Shown here one piece after another: positions 50,792-59,707 of a DNA stretch of 64,000 nt; the first letter of the stretch is position 1, and every line of letters starts with the position of its first letter. Below the pieces are notes generated by a model that saw nothing but the letters and a program-made list of their open reading frames with translations, made no database searches and was not told where the DNA came from. Position numbers and translations under genes: made by a program. Location of the stretch: assembly GCF_033097365.1 (NCBI RefSeq), contig NZ_AP028461.1:11249501-11313500 (forward strand). Reading direction: 5' to 3'. The stretch is from Actinoplanes sichuanensis. Its GTDB lineage: Bacteria > Actinomycetota > Actinomycetes > Mycobacteriales > Micromonosporaceae.

Positions 50792-52361
50792 GGCTTTCGA
50801 CACCGAGCTGCGATCCCTGATCTCCGCGCGCCGCCCGCTCCTGTTCGGCCTGGGCGAGCCCTACCACGGTGAGCCGGCGTTCCCCGGACTCCGTAACCGG
50901 ATCTTCGAGACCCTCGTCGGCGAGGGCTTCCGCTCGATCGCGATCGAATCGGACCGGGCCGCCGCGCTCGCCGTCGACGACTACGTGCAGGGTCGCACCG
51001 ACCAACTGGACCTGGCCACCGGCATCAGCCACGGCTGGGGCGCCCATCCGGCCACCCGCGATCTGATCGACCAGCTGCGCGCCCACAATGCCGTCCACCC
51101 ACCGGCGGAGCGCGTCACGTTCCACGGCTTCGATGCCCCGACCGAGATCGAGGCCGCCCCGAGTCCGGCCCCCTACCTGCGGAGACTTCGCGACTACCTG
51201 GGCGTCGAGGCGCCCGGGATCGACGACCTCGCCGGCGACGACGCCCGATGGACGGCGCCGGAGATCATGTACGACGCCACGCGATCACCCGGCCGCTCAC
51301 CGGAGGCGGCCGCGCTGCGAGGTCTGGCGGAGGATTTGACGACCATTCTGTACGGCCACGCGCCCCGCCTCATCCAGGAGACCTCCTCGCGCGCCTGGCA
51401 ACACGCGAGGGTGCTGGCGTCCACGGCGATCGGGCTGCTCACGTACCACGCGGCGATGGCCGATCCGGGCACCCAGTCGGAGCGGGTCGCCCGCCTCCTG
51501 CAGACCCGGGACGCGTTGATGGCGCAGAACCTGCTCGACATCGTGGCCGTCGAGCGGGACCGCGGCCCGGTCCTGGTCGCCGCCCACAACTCCCATCTCC
51601 AGCGCGGCCCGAGCCGGTGGGAGACCCACTGGGAGGGTGTCGACTACGCGGCCGAGTGGTCCGGGGCCGGTGCGATCGTGTCGAGCCTGCTCGGCGACCG
51701 CTACGTGTTCGTCGCCGGCAGTCTCGGCGCCAGCTCGCAGGTCGGGCTGGACGCGCCGGAGCCGGGCACCTACGAGGAGCGGCTCGGCGCGGAGACCGGC
51801 ATCTTCCCGCCGCCGGCCGGTGAACTACGGGAACGCACCCATGAGCTGCTCGGCCACTTCGCGCTGGAAGCCGGGATCGTCGGCGCCGGCGATGCGATCC
51901 TGCACATCGGGCACGGGCCGGGTGCCGCTGTCGCCGCCCGGATCAGTGGCCTGCCCGGCGTGACCGAGACCGGCATCGAGCACGGCTCCGAGATGCCGCC
52001 GTACACCTGGGGTGATCGGTTCTTCTTCGCCGGTGAGGATCGGATGCGCCCGTTCGCCACCATCGTCGGCCATGACATCCCGGACTTCGACGAGCGCTCC
52101 GCGCTCTCCGCCGACGGCCGGTACCGCCTCAACATCGAGGTGGGCCGGGACGAGTTCCGCAGCCTGTTCGGCTACGGCCCGGAGGAGTTCGCCGCACATC
52201 AGGAGAAGATCGACTTCGCCGAGCCGGACCGGCTCCTGCCGCACCCGGCCTATGCGGTGCAGGGCTGGGCCTGCGTGGTGACTCCCGGCCCGGCCACCGC
52301 CGATGAGGTGACCCGCCTGCTGGACCGGGCGCGGAAGCGGTCGGCGGCCCGGCAGCGGTGA
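50790..52361 (+). CDS. Erythromycin esterase-like protein fused to DUF6194
   Basis: A 523-residue two-domain protein. The N-terminal about 340 residues are an erythromycin-esterase (EreA/B, SusH-like) domain: LLFGLGEPYHGEPAFPGLRN with Glu and His, IAIESDRAAALAVDDYVQGR and VLVAAHNSHLQRG. The C-terminal part (about 350-515: PYTWGDRFFFAGEDRMRPFA, YRLNIEVGRDEFRSLFGYGP, LLPHPAYAVQGWACVVTPG) is a DUF6194 domain, normally a stand-alone protein. It is divergent from the double-MerR gene with overlapping starts. It could inactivate a macrolide or act on another ester. Confidence 0.85.
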   Translation: MAFDTELRSLISARRPLLFGLGEPYHGEPAFPGLRNRIFETLVGEGFRSIAIESDRAAALAVDDYVQGRTDQLDLATGISHGWGAHPATRDLIDQLRAHNAVHPPAERVTFHGFDAPTEIEAAPSPAPYLRRLRDYLGVEAPGIDDLAGDDARWTAPEIMYDATRSPGRSPEAAALRGLAEDLTTILYGHAPRLIQETSSRAWQHARVLASTAIGLLTYHAAMADPGTQSERVARLLQTRDALMAQNLLDIVAVERDRGPVLVAAHNSHLQRGPSRWETHWEGVDYAAEWSGAGAIVSSLLGDRYVFVAGSLGASSQVGLDAPEPGTYEERLGAETGIFPPPAGELRERTHELLGHFALEAGIVGAGDAILHIGHGPGAAVAARISGLPGVTETGIEHGSEMPPYTWGDRFFFAGEDRMRPFATIVGHDIPDFDERSALSADGRYRLNIEVGRDEFRSLFGYGPEEFAAHQEKIDFAEPDRLLPHPAYAVQGWACVVTPGPATADEVTRLLDRARKRSAARQR

Positions 52362-52376
52362 GCTGACCGGATCGTT

Positions 52377-52417
52377 CCGGTGCCGGGCGTGATGGTGCCT
52401 TCTGCGCCCGGCACCGG
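52377..52417 (+). terminator. Hairpin after the esterase gene
   Basis: CCGGTGCCGGGCG (52377-52389) and CGCCCGGCACCGG (52405-52417) are perfect 13-bp arms with a 15-nt loop, 15 bp after the esterase stop and before the isochorismatase-like gene. Confidence 0.65.
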
Positions 52418-52434
52418 CCGCGTTGGATTCAGGT

Positions 52435-53019
52435 ATGACAAGCGCACTCGTGGTGATCGACGTTCAGGAGTCCTTCCGGGCCCGGCCGCTCTGGGCGACC
52501 ACCGACAACCCCGGCGTGGTCGAGAAGGTCGGGCAGCTCGTCGACGCCGCCCGTGCCGCCGGCGACCGGGTGATCTGGGTGGTCCACGCGGAACCGGGCA
52601 CCGGCAACACCTTCGACCCGGCCTGCGGGTTCGTACGGGTGATGGACGAGCTGTCGCCGGCCGCGGACGAGCCGCTGCTGACCAAGACCGTGCACAACGC
52701 GTTCACCACGACCAACCTCCAGCACCTGCTCACCACGGCCGGGGTCCGGTCGATCACGGTCTGTGGTCTGCGAACCGAACAGTGCGTGGAGACCACCGCC
52801 CGGGTCGCCTCCGACCTCGGTTATGACGTGACGTTCGCGATCGACGCGACCGCCACCAACCCGATCCCGCACCCGGACGCCCCGGACGACCAGACCGTCG
52901 AGGAGTTGCTGGCCGACCCCCGTACGCTGTCGGCGGCAGACGTGGCGACCCGTACCGTCTACGCTCTGTCCGGCCGTTTCGCCACCGTGAAGACCGTCGC
53001 CGAGATCATCGGCGGCTGA
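52435..53019 (+). CDS. Isochorismatase-like cysteine hydrolase
   Basis: A 194-residue isochorismatase-family enzyme. The catalytic triad is visible: Asp in ALVVIDVQESF, Lys in LLTKTVHNAF and Cys in GLRTEQCVETTAR. Members hydrolyse amides or isochorismate. ATG 52435 has AGG close by. It is followed 44 bp later by a GlxA-like regulator. Substrate unknown; nicotinamidase-like or carbamoyl hydrolase activity is possible. Confidence 0.92.
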   Translation: MTSALVVIDVQESFRARPLWATTDNPGVVEKVGQLVDAARAAGDRVIWVVHAEPGTGNTFDPACGFVRVMDELSPAADEPLLTKTVHNAFTTTNLQHLLTTAGVRSITVCGLRTEQCVETTARVASDLGYDVTFAIDATATNPIPHPDAPDDQTVEELLADPRTLSAADVATRTVYALSGRFATVKTVAEIIGG

Positions 53020-53063
53020 CCCTCCGGATCGTTCGGCGGGAGTGGGGGGGGGGTGACCGGATC

Positions 53064-53942
53064 GTGAGCCGGGTGCTGTTCGTCCTGACGCCGCAGGTGC
53101 ACCTGCTCGACCTGGCGGGCCCGGCCCAGGTGTTCTCCACCGCGCCGGGCTACCGGCTGCACTACGTGGCCGAGGCGTCGCCGGTCCCGACCTGGCAGGG
53201 CGTCCCGCTCTGCGCCGAGCTGGAGTGGCCCGCCCTGGACCCCGGCGACCTGCTGCTGGTCCCGGGCTGGCGCAGCGGCTACGGGTTCTTCACCCCGACC
53301 ACCCTGGACCGGATCGCCGCCCACCACGCCGCGGGCGGGACCGTGGCCAGCGTCTGCGCCGGTGCGGACGCCCTGGGCCGGGCCGGTCTGCTCGACGGCC
53401 GCCGGTGCACCACCCACCACGATCTGCAGGAGGCGTTCGCCCGCCGCTACCCGAAGGCCACGGTCACCCGGGACGTCCTCTACGTCTGCGACGACCGGGT
53501 GGTCACCTCGGCCGGCATCGCCAGCGGCATCGATCTGGCCCTGCACCTGGTCGCCCAGCGGCACGGCCCGGCGACCGCGGCCCGGGTGGCCCGCGAGATG
53601 GTCGTCTACGCCCGCCGCAACGGTGACGAACGGCAGAACAGCGCCATGCTCCGGCACCGTGCCCACCTCAGTGACGTGGTGCACCGGGTGCAGGACCGGA
53701 TCGACGCCGACTTCGCCGCGCCGCTGCCGCTGGCCGACCTGGCCGCCGGCGCCGGGGTGAGCGAACGCACCCTGACCCGCCTGTTCACCGCCGCGACCGG
53801 CCGCACACCGCTGCGCTACCAGCAGCTGCTCCGCCTGGAACGCGCCGAGTACCTGATCGGCCACGGCTCGACCACCGACGCCGCCGCCCGCACGGTCGGT
53901 TTCACCGACGCCCGGATACTCCGCCGCCTACGCTCCCGCTGA
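53064..53942 (+). CDS. GlxA-like AraC-family regulator with short C-terminus
   Basis: A 292-residue regulator. The N-terminal DJ-1/PfpI-like domain includes SVCAGADALGRAGLLDGRRC, and the C-terminal AraC domain has PLADLAAGAGVSERTLTRLF ... RYQQLLRLERAEYLIG. The second helix-turn-helix stops at DARILRRLRSR, 15-20 residues earlier than the usual ending, so the domain appears truncated. GTG 53064 is preceded by a run of ten G (53044-53053). Likely regulator of the preceding hydrolase gene or a remnant. Confidence 0.85.
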   Translation: MSRVLFVLTPQVHLLDLAGPAQVFSTAPGYRLHYVAEASPVPTWQGVPLCAELEWPALDPGDLLLVPGWRSGYGFFTPTTLDRIAAHHAAGGTVASVCAGADALGRAGLLDGRRCTTHHDLQEAFARRYPKATVTRDVLYVCDDRVVTSAGIASGIDLALHLVAQRHGPATAARVAREMVVYARRNGDERQNSAMLRHRAHLSDVVHRVQDRIDADFAAPLPLADLAAGAGVSERTLTRLFTAATGRTPLRYQQLLRLERAEYLIGHGSTTDAAARTVGFTDARILRRLRSR

Positions 53943-54038
53943 ACCCGGCCTGCTCTCCGGGCTGCCGGAATACGTGCGGGACAGCTCTGGGATCGGTCGG
54001 CCGTACCGGAATGAAATGAGCCGCACCAGAATGAAATG

Positions 54039-54074
54039 AACGGCCGGGCCCGTCTGGCATCGGGCCCGGCCGTT
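54039..54074. terminator. Bidirectional hairpin between convergent genes
   Basis: AACGGCCGGGCCCG (54039-54052) pairs with CGGGCCCGGCCGTT (54061-54074) around an 8-nt loop, and flanking ATG/CAT extends the symmetry. It serves the GlxA-like gene and the convergent pectate lyase. Small direct repeats of GGAATGAAATGA lie just before. Confidence 0.7.
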
Positions 54075-54141
54075 TCATCGGTGGTTCGCGCTCACGCGGG
54101 GGGATAGCGATGGGGGGTCGCTCCGCGGGGCGGCGAACCGA

Positions 54142-54945
54142 TTACTTGTAGGTCACGTTGGCGGTGGTGAACTTGCAATTGGTGCCGTCACCGCCGGTAC
54201 TGGCCTTATAGGTGGCGACCTTGGTGGGTTCGGCGCCGGTGTTGTTGCCCTTGAAGGTGACGCAGATGGCGATCTTCTTGCTGCTGTCGCCCTTGATCGT
54301 GATGCCGGAGAAGGTGGCGGTGTCACCGAGGTTCGAGTTGATCCCGACCAGGCTGGAGCCGGGCGCGGTGACCTCGATGTTCTTCAGTACGACGGCCCGT
54401 TTGTACTGGGTCTTGCAGTTGCCGCAGGACCGGTAGAGCTTGCCGAAGTCGCTGACCGCGAACCCGCTGATGGTCAGCGTGCCGCCGCCGTTGTGCTGGA
54501 ACACCTTGTCGTCGGCGCCCTTCGCGCCACCGCCGGTGACCGTGTACTTCGCGCTGGAGCCGCCCTTGAAGGTGGCCGCGTCCTCGCCGACGTTCTCCCA
54601 CCACACGTTGGAGATGGTGCAGGAGCCGAGGCAGTGCACGCCGTCCGCGGCCGGGGAGCCGATGATGACGTTCTTCAGGGTCGCGCCGTCGGCCAGGGTG
54701 AACAGCGGGTCCTGGCCCTCGTCCTGGTCGTCGGTGCCGAGCGCGCCGCTGCCGACGTAACGCTTCAAGCCGCCGTCGAGGGTGCCGGAGACCGCCTTGG
54801 TCGCGGTCAGTTTGACCGTGCCGGTCGCGGTCGGCCAGGTCGCGGCGGAGGCGCCCTGCGTGTAGACGACCGCACCGAGGCCCAGCCCGAGCGCGGCGAT
54901 CGCCACCACGCCGGCACGCCACCGGTTCCGCAGATTCTTGAACAC
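54142..54945 (-). CDS. Secreted PL3 pectate lyase
   Basis: A 267-residue pectate lyase of polysaccharide lyase family 3. Signal peptide at the N-terminus (AGVVAIAALGLGLGAVVYTQ ... ASA). Family motifs include VIIGSPAADGVHCLGSCTIS, NVWWENVGEDAATF, VFQHNGGGTLTISGF and GKLYRSCGNC. It depolymerises polygalacturonate by beta-elimination; KDG formed could enter the eda/kdgK operon at 47939-49497. GTG 54945 follows GGAAAGG. The AT-rich stretch 55021-55130 upstream should hold the promoter. Confidence 0.93.
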   Translation of the reverse strand: MFKNLRNRWRAGVVAIAALGLGLGAVVYTQGASAATWPTATGTVKLTATKAVSGTLDGGLKRYVGSGALGTDDQDEGQDPLFTLADGATLKNVIIGSPAADGVHCLGSCTISNVWWENVGEDAATFKGGSSAKYTVTGGGAKGADDKVFQHNGGGTLTISGFAVSDFGKLYRSCGNCKTQYKRAVVLKNIEVTAPGSSLVGINSNLGDTATFSGITIKGDSSKKIAICVTFKGNNTGAEPTKVATYKASTGGDGTNCKFTTANVTYK

Positions 54946-55135
54946 GATCGGCCTTTCCGAGGGGATATGGGGAATGGGGGAACGGGATAAATGCTGACCC
55001 CCATTACCAACCCCTGTCAACTCGCTTAATCAATAAATTAACCGGCGAATTGAAAATGGATGGAGAAATGCATTCCACTGATTAAGTGTGTGCTCGGAGC
55101 GGAAAGGTTGCCTGTAATTTTGCGCGACTGTACGA
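54946..55135. promoter_or_regulatory. AT-rich promoter region of the pectate lyase
   Basis: This 190-bp gap holds no gene. Its part at about 55021-55110 is unusually AT-rich for the window, with TTAATCAATAAATTAA (55028-55043) as an imperfect inverted repeat. It should contain the pectate lyase promoter. Confidence 0.4.
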
Positions 55136-55684
55136 CTACGGAACGTCGATGTCGAAATCGTCGGCGACGTCACCGACCGGCACCACCCGGACCGCGTTGG
55201 CCCGCAGGTAGTCGCGGGCCCCGCGGTCGCCGGTCGCGGACGCTGACACTCCGGCCCAATGGTCGCGACCGAGCAGCACCGGATGCCCACGCCGTTCGCC
55301 GTAGCCGCCGGTCACCAGGGCGCCCGGACCGGCGTGGGCCAGGATCCGGCGGACCGCCTCGACCGAGACTCCGGGCATGTCGACCAGCAGCACCACGGCC
55401 GCCGTCGCGCCGGTGCCGGCGAGTGCGGCCAGGCCGGCCCGCAGCGACGAACCCATCCCGGTCGCCCAGTCCGGGTTGACCACGGTGGCCGGCAGGTCCG
55501 GTGCGGCGGCCCGGACCTCGTCGGCCGCCGCACCGAGCACCACCGTCACCGATGCGCAGCCGGCCTCGTGCAGCGTGGCCGCGGCCCACTGCACGAGGAG
55601 CCGTCCCTGGTACGGGACCAGCGCCTTCGGCATGCCGTAACGCCGGCCCGCCCCGGCCGCCAGCACCAGCCCCGCGACCGTCAT
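55136..55684 (-). CDS. MobA-like nucleotidyltransferase
   Basis: A 182-residue NTP transferase domain protein related to MobA/MocA (molybdenum cofactor cytidylyl- or guanylyltransferase). The signature GLVLAAGAGRRYGMPKALV and VLLVDMPGVSVEAVRRIL are visible; the latter's Asp binds metal. ATG 55684 overlaps the stop of the upstream gene (55681) by 4 bp as ATGA. Molybdopterin dinucleotide formation is the likely role; it may equally activate another substrate for the coupled unknown enzyme. Confidence 0.88.
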   Translation of the reverse strand: MTVAGLVLAAGAGRRYGMPKALVPYQGRLLVQWAAATLHEAGCASVTVVLGAAADEVRAAAPDLPATVVNPDWATGMGSSLRAGLAALAGTGATAAVVLLVDMPGVSVEAVRRILAHAGPGALVTGGYGERRGHPVLLGRDHWAGVSASATGDRGARDYLRANAVRVVPVGDVADDFDIDVP

Positions 55685-57102
55685 CGCGGCAGCGCCAGAC
55701 CCCGGACCGCGGCCAGCGGCAGCGCCGTCCGCGGGTGGTAGGCGGTCCGCCACAGCCCGCCGTGCGCCGCCGCGACCGCCTCGTCCGCCCAGGCCGCCGG
55801 AGCCGCCGACCGGGGCTTGCGGATCTGGTGCACCAGGAGCAGCGCCATCAACCGGCTCGCCGTCTCCGGCTCGAAGATCTCCACGTCGAACAGATGGGCA
55901 CCGGCGTAGGCGGCGGCGAGCAGACGGTTGCTGATCACCGATCGGGTACGCGTGGGTGGTGCCACCGCGAAGCTGACCACCCCGTCGCGCCGGGTGAGCG
56001 TGGACCGCCACCGGTGGATGCGCTTGGCCAGCGCGTAGTTCGGCCCCTGCTGCGGGACCAGGCTGTCGTTGATCCCGGGCACCCCGTCGTGCACGTAGTT
56101 GGGGCGCAGGAGGCGGCCCCCGGAGACCACCGCCCCCAGCTTCGCCCGACCGGAGCGGCCGGCGTACCGCTCCCGGGCGTGGGTGACCGCCGCGGCCGGC
56201 GTCGCGTACACGTCGGTCGGCGTGGCCAGGAACGCCAGCGCCGTGTCGTGCCGATGCTGTCGCAGGTGCGTGCCGAGCGCGTCGACCGACGCCGCGAGCA
56301 GCGGGTACGCGCCACCCGGGGCGTACACGTAGTTGCCCAGGATCAGCCGCCCGTCGAAACCGAGTACCCACTGCGCCACCGCGCCGAGGTCACCGAGCAG
56401 GTCGGCACCGGGAGTCGAGCCACTGGCCGGGGCGAGCAGCCGACCGGCCGTCACCTTGCCCCGCACCCGCTGCCACAGGTCCGCCCGGGGCAGGTCGAGG
56501 GCCAGGACCGTGCCGCCCCAGCCGAGGAACGAGCCGACCGGCCCCATCTCGGTGCCGGCCCCGGCCGCGACCAGGGTCTGATCGCTCAGGTCCAGCCAGT
56601 CCGGTGAACCGGCGACCTCGCGGACCGCGTCGGCACACGACTCCTCGATCACTCCGCCGGCCACCCAGGCGTCCAGCCGACGCAGCAGGGTGTCACCGCG
56701 CAGCAGTTCGCCCCGGTATGGCAGGACGACCTCGGTCTCCGGCCGTGCGTCCCCCTTGACCTCGACCGTCTCCAGAGGACGGTCCGGCGCCGCCAGCAGG
56801 GCCTGGGCCAGGGTGAACTCGCCGTCGTCACGGCGGAACCGGATCCGGGCCTGCACCGACGCCAGGCCGGCTTCGGCGATCGCGTAACCGGCCCGGCCGT
56901 CATCGGCCAGACCGGCCTCCACCAGGGCTTTGAAATGGCGTAGGTAGCCGCGTCGCCAGTCGCTCTCGCGCTCGGCGGCCGCCGCGGCGGCCGGGTCCAC
57001 GCTACGGAGGGCGTCGGCGACCACGGCCCGGCCGAACGCGGTGCTGGAACGTCGTCCGTTGTCGTCGGAGGGGAAGTTGATCAGGGGGGCGGTGTGATCC
57101 AC
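55681..57102 (-). CDS. Unknown Rossmann-like protein coupled to MobA-like gene
   Basis: A 473-residue cytoplasmic protein I cannot assign. The middle part looks nucleotide-binding (TLVAAGAGTEMGPVGSFLGW then TVLALDLPRADLWQRV), and it has conserved-looking YVYAPGGAYPLLAASVDALG and LAFLATPTDVYATPAAAVTH. It contains many Ala and Arg but no signal peptide or membrane segment. GTG 57102 is taken because the frame upstream lies over the divergent membrane gene. It is translationally coupled to the MobA-like gene, so the two probably work together. Confidence 0.65.
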   Translation of the reverse strand: MDHTAPLINFPSDDNGRRSSTAFGRAVVADALRSVDPAAAAAAERESDWRRGYLRHFKALVEAGLADDGRAGYAIAEAGLASVQARIRFRRDDGEFTLAQALLAAPDRPLETVEVKGDARPETEVVLPYRGELLRGDTLLRRLDAWVAGGVIEESCADAVREVAGSPDWLDLSDQTLVAAGAGTEMGPVGSFLGWGGTVLALDLPRADLWQRVRGKVTAGRLLAPASGSTPGADLLGDLGAVAQWVLGFDGRLILGNYVYAPGGAYPLLAASVDALGTHLRQHRHDTALAFLATPTDVYATPAAAVTHARERYAGRSGRAKLGAVVSGGRLLRPNYVHDGVPGINDSLVPQQGPNYALAKRIHRWRSTLTRRDGVVSFAVAPPTRTRSVISNRLLAAAYAGAHLFDVEIFEPETASRLMALLLVHQIRKPRSAAPAAWADEAVAAAHGGLWRTAYHPRTALPLAAVRGLALPR

Positions 57103-57213
57103 CGGGCCAGTATCACCGCCTCCTACCAGAGGAGGAGAAGCCCTCCTTCGCCCGGCCGCCGATGCGGCCCCCGGACGGACGATTCCGGCGCCGGGACGGG
57201 CGAACGTAAGCCC

Positions 57214-58134
57214 ATGACCACCATCGATTCGCTCACCGCGGGAAGCCTGCCCGCCCTGCGCAGCCCGGTCCGCTGGAACCGGCCACTGCTCTGGCTCACC
57301 GCCGCGTCGGCGGTGCTGGCCATCGTCTCCCTGGCCGGGATCTTCATCGACGACCGGATCCTCACCGGCGTCCCGATCTGGCTCAAGCCGTTCAAGTTCG
57401 CGGTCTCGTTCGTCGTCTACGGCTGGACGCTGGCCTGGATGCTGGCGGTCCTGCCCCGGCGCAGCCGCCCGGCCGAGATCTCGGGGATCGTCATCGTCGG
57501 GGTGGCGGTCGCCGAGCTGGCCATCATCGTCACCCAGGTGATCCGCGGGACGACCAGCCACTACAACGTCAGCACGCCGTTCAACGAGGTGCTGTGGGAC
57601 ATCATGGGCGCCTCGATCATGGTGCTCTTCATCGCGCAGGTCGTCATCTCGGTCGCCGCGCTCCGGCAGCGGATCCCCGATCGGGCCGCCTCCTACGCGA
57701 TCCGGCTCGGGCTCGGTGTCTCGCTGCTCGGTATGGCGTTGGCGTTCATCATGACCTCGCAGATGACCGACAGCGGGCTGATCGGGGCGCACTCGGTCGG
57801 CGTCGCCGACGGTGGGCCGGGTATGCCACTCACCGGGTGGAGCACCACCGGCGGCGATCTGCGGATCAGCCACTTCGTCGGGCTGCACGCCCTGCAGGTG
57901 ATTCCGCTGCTCGCCTACGGCCTCGCCCGGTGGACCCGGCTGGCGGACACGGCACGGTCGCGGCTTGTGCTGATCGGCGGGAGCGCGTACGCCGTACTGG
58001 TGCTGCTTCTGACCTGGCAGGCGCTCCGTGCGCAACCGCTGCTGAAACCCGATGGGCTCACCCTCGCCGCGTTCGCCGCACTGGCGGCCGTGACCGCCGT
58101 CGCGAGTCTCGTCGCCACCCGGAGCCGGGCGTGA
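57214..58134 (+). CDS. Polytopic membrane protein of unknown function
   Basis: A 306-residue integral membrane protein with about seven or eight hydrophobic segments (LLWLTAASAVLAIVSLAGIF, FAVSFVVYGWTLAWMLAVL and others). No known transporter motif is visible. ATG 57214. It starts a four-gene operon: the next gene's GTG overlaps its stop (GTGA, 58131), followed by a histidine kinase and response regulator. It may be a sensing or transport partner of the kinase. Confidence 0.8.
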   Translation: MTTIDSLTAGSLPALRSPVRWNRPLLWLTAASAVLAIVSLAGIFIDDRILTGVPIWLKPFKFAVSFVVYGWTLAWMLAVLPRRSRPAEISGIVIVGVAVAELAIIVTQVIRGTTSHYNVSTPFNEVLWDIMGASIMVLFIAQVVISVAALRQRIPDRAASYAIRLGLGVSLLGMALAFIMTSQMTDSGLIGAHSVGVADGGPGMPLTGWSTTGGDLRISHFVGLHALQVIPLLAYGLARWTRLADTARSRLVLIGGSAYAVLVLLLTWQALRAQPLLKPDGLTLAAFAALAAVTAVASLVATRSRA

Positions 58135-58556
58135 CCGGAACCCTGTTCGATCTGACGTTCCTGCTGGCGGCGCCGTTCTGGGCGCTGATGATCCTGCTGC
58201 CGAAATGGTCGTGGACCACCCGGATCGTGCGCAGCCCGCTGATCGTGCTGCCGATCGTGGCGATCTACGCGGCGCTGATCGTCCCGGACTTCGCGAACGT
58301 CTGGGCCAGTGTGTCGAACCCGACCCTGGACGGGGTGGCCGGACTGCTCGGCTCCCCGGCCGGGGCGGCCGCCGGATGGGCCCACATGATCGCCTTCGAC
58401 CTGTTCGTCGGCCGCTGGTCCTACCTGGACAGCCGGGAGCGCGGGATTCCGGTGTTGCTGATGGCCCCGATCCTGTTCCTCACCATCATGCTCGGGCCGC
58501 TCGGGCTGGCCGCCTACCTCGCGGTGCGGCCCCGCTGGCCGGAACGCCTAGGCTGA
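58131..58556 (+). CDS. ABA4-like (DUF4281) membrane protein
   Basis: A 141-residue membrane protein with four hydrophobic segments and the HMIAFDLFVGRWSYLDSRER stretch characteristic of ABA4-like proteins. ABA4 in plants is needed for neoxanthin synthesis; bacterial roles are unknown. GTG 58131 overlaps the preceding gene; the kinase starts 5 bp after its stop. Confidence 0.85.
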   Translation: MTGTLFDLTFLLAAPFWALMILLPKWSWTTRIVRSPLIVLPIVAIYAALIVPDFANVWASVSNPTLDGVAGLLGSPAGAAAGWAHMIAFDLFVGRWSYLDSRERGIPVLLMAPILFLTIMLGPLGLAAYLAVRPRWPERLG

Positions 58557-58561
58557 CCGGC

Positions 58562-59707
58562 ATGAGCTGGGCGGGCCGCCTCTTCAACGCGCGGGAGACA
58601 CTCCCGCGGATGCTGCTGCTGATCCTCAGCGGGGTGGCGTACCTGCTCGTGATCTGTGGCACCCAGACGCCACCGACCGGGCCGCAGTGGGTGCTGGCCG
58701 GGCTCGCCTTCGCGTCCGGCATCCTGCTGCACCGCCGGCAGCCGATCAATCTGCTGGTGCAGACCTTCTTCTTCGGGGTCGCCCTGGCCACGCTGGAGGA
58801 CTCGACGATCAACCAGGTCGGCACCGCGTGGGCCCTCGGTGAGCTGGCCTTCTGGGCGCCCCGGTTCTGGTTTGTGGCGGCCGGTGCCGGCCTGGTCTCG
58901 GCGGTCTACCTGGCGTTCGGGCTGCCCGGCTCGGGGGTCGGCGCCGGTGAGGCGCTGGTCGGCCTGGGCACCAGCCTGGGCCTGCCGATCCTGCTCGGCA
59001 TCGTCGGCCGGACCACCCACGAGCTGGGCCTGCAGGCCGCCCGCCGAGCCGAGTCGGAGCAGCGTGCGGCCCGTTCGGACGAGCGTGCCGCCATCGCCCG
59101 CGAGTTGCATGACGTGGTCGCCCACCACATCGCGTCGGTGGTGCTGCGGGTCGGCGTGGCCCGGCATGTCCTTCCGGATCTCGATCCGTTGGTGACCGCC
59201 GTCTTCGACGACGTTCACCGGACCGGGACGGAGGCGTTGACCGATCTGCGGCAGCTGGTCGCGGTTCTTCGAGACCCGGAGGGGGTACGGGGTGACGCCG
59301 CGCTGACCGCGATCGAACCGTCCGCGCTGCCCGCCGCACTGGCCGGCGCCGTGGAGAAGGCCCGCCTGGCCGGGGTGATCGTGGAGGCGGAGATCGACCC
59401 GGCGATCGGCTCGCTGGACGCGGTTCGCGGTCTGGCCGTGCTCCGCCTCACCCAGGAGGCACTGACGAACGTGGCCAAGCACGCCGGCCCGGCCGCCACC
59501 GCCGCGTTGCGGGTGGCCCGGTCCGATTCCGGTGTGGAATGGGCGGTGTCCGACGACGGTGGCGTGCCGGCCGGCCCGCGGGACGTCCCGCTCGGCGGCG
59601 GTCACGGCATCACCGGTATGCGGGAGCGGGTCGAGGTGCTGGGCGGGACCCTCACCGCCGGCCCGCAGGGGAAGGGATGGCGTGTGAGCACGGTGCTGCC
59701 GGGATGA
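58562..59707 (+). CDS. Membrane sensor histidine kinase (NarL-partner type)
   Basis: A 381-residue sensor kinase. About five N-terminal membrane segments form the sensor, followed by a HisKA_3 dimerisation domain (ERAAIARELHDVVAHHIASV, phospho-acceptor His183) and an HATPase_c domain (LTQEALTNVAKHAG, GGHGITGMRERVEVLGG). It phosphorylates the regulator downstream; its stop overlaps the regulator ATG as ATGA. The two preceding membrane proteins could be signal partners. Confidence 0.95.
   Translation: MSWAGRLFNARETLPRMLLLILSGVAYLLVICGTQTPPTGPQWVLAGLAFASGILLHRRQPINLLVQTFFFGVALATLEDSTINQVGTAWALGELAFWAPRFWFVAAGAGLVSAVYLAFGLPGSGVGAGEALVGLGTSLGLPILLGIVGRTTHELGLQAARRAESEQRAARSDERAAIARELHDVVAHHIASVVLRVGVARHVLPDLDPLVTAVFDDVHRTGTEALTDLRQLVAVLRDPEGVRGDAALTAIEPSALPAALAGAVEKARLAGVIVEAEIDPAIGSLDAVRGLAVLRLTQEALTNVAKHAGPAATAALRVARSDSGVEWAVSDDGGVPAGPRDVPLGGGHGITGMRERVEVLGGTLTAGPQGKGWRVSTVLPG

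Noticed and set aside
57094..57135. CCTCC...GGAGG inverted repeat before the membrane-protein gene
   Set aside because: Arms are only 5 bp and made of Shine-Dalgarno-like bases; too weak to call an operator or terminator.
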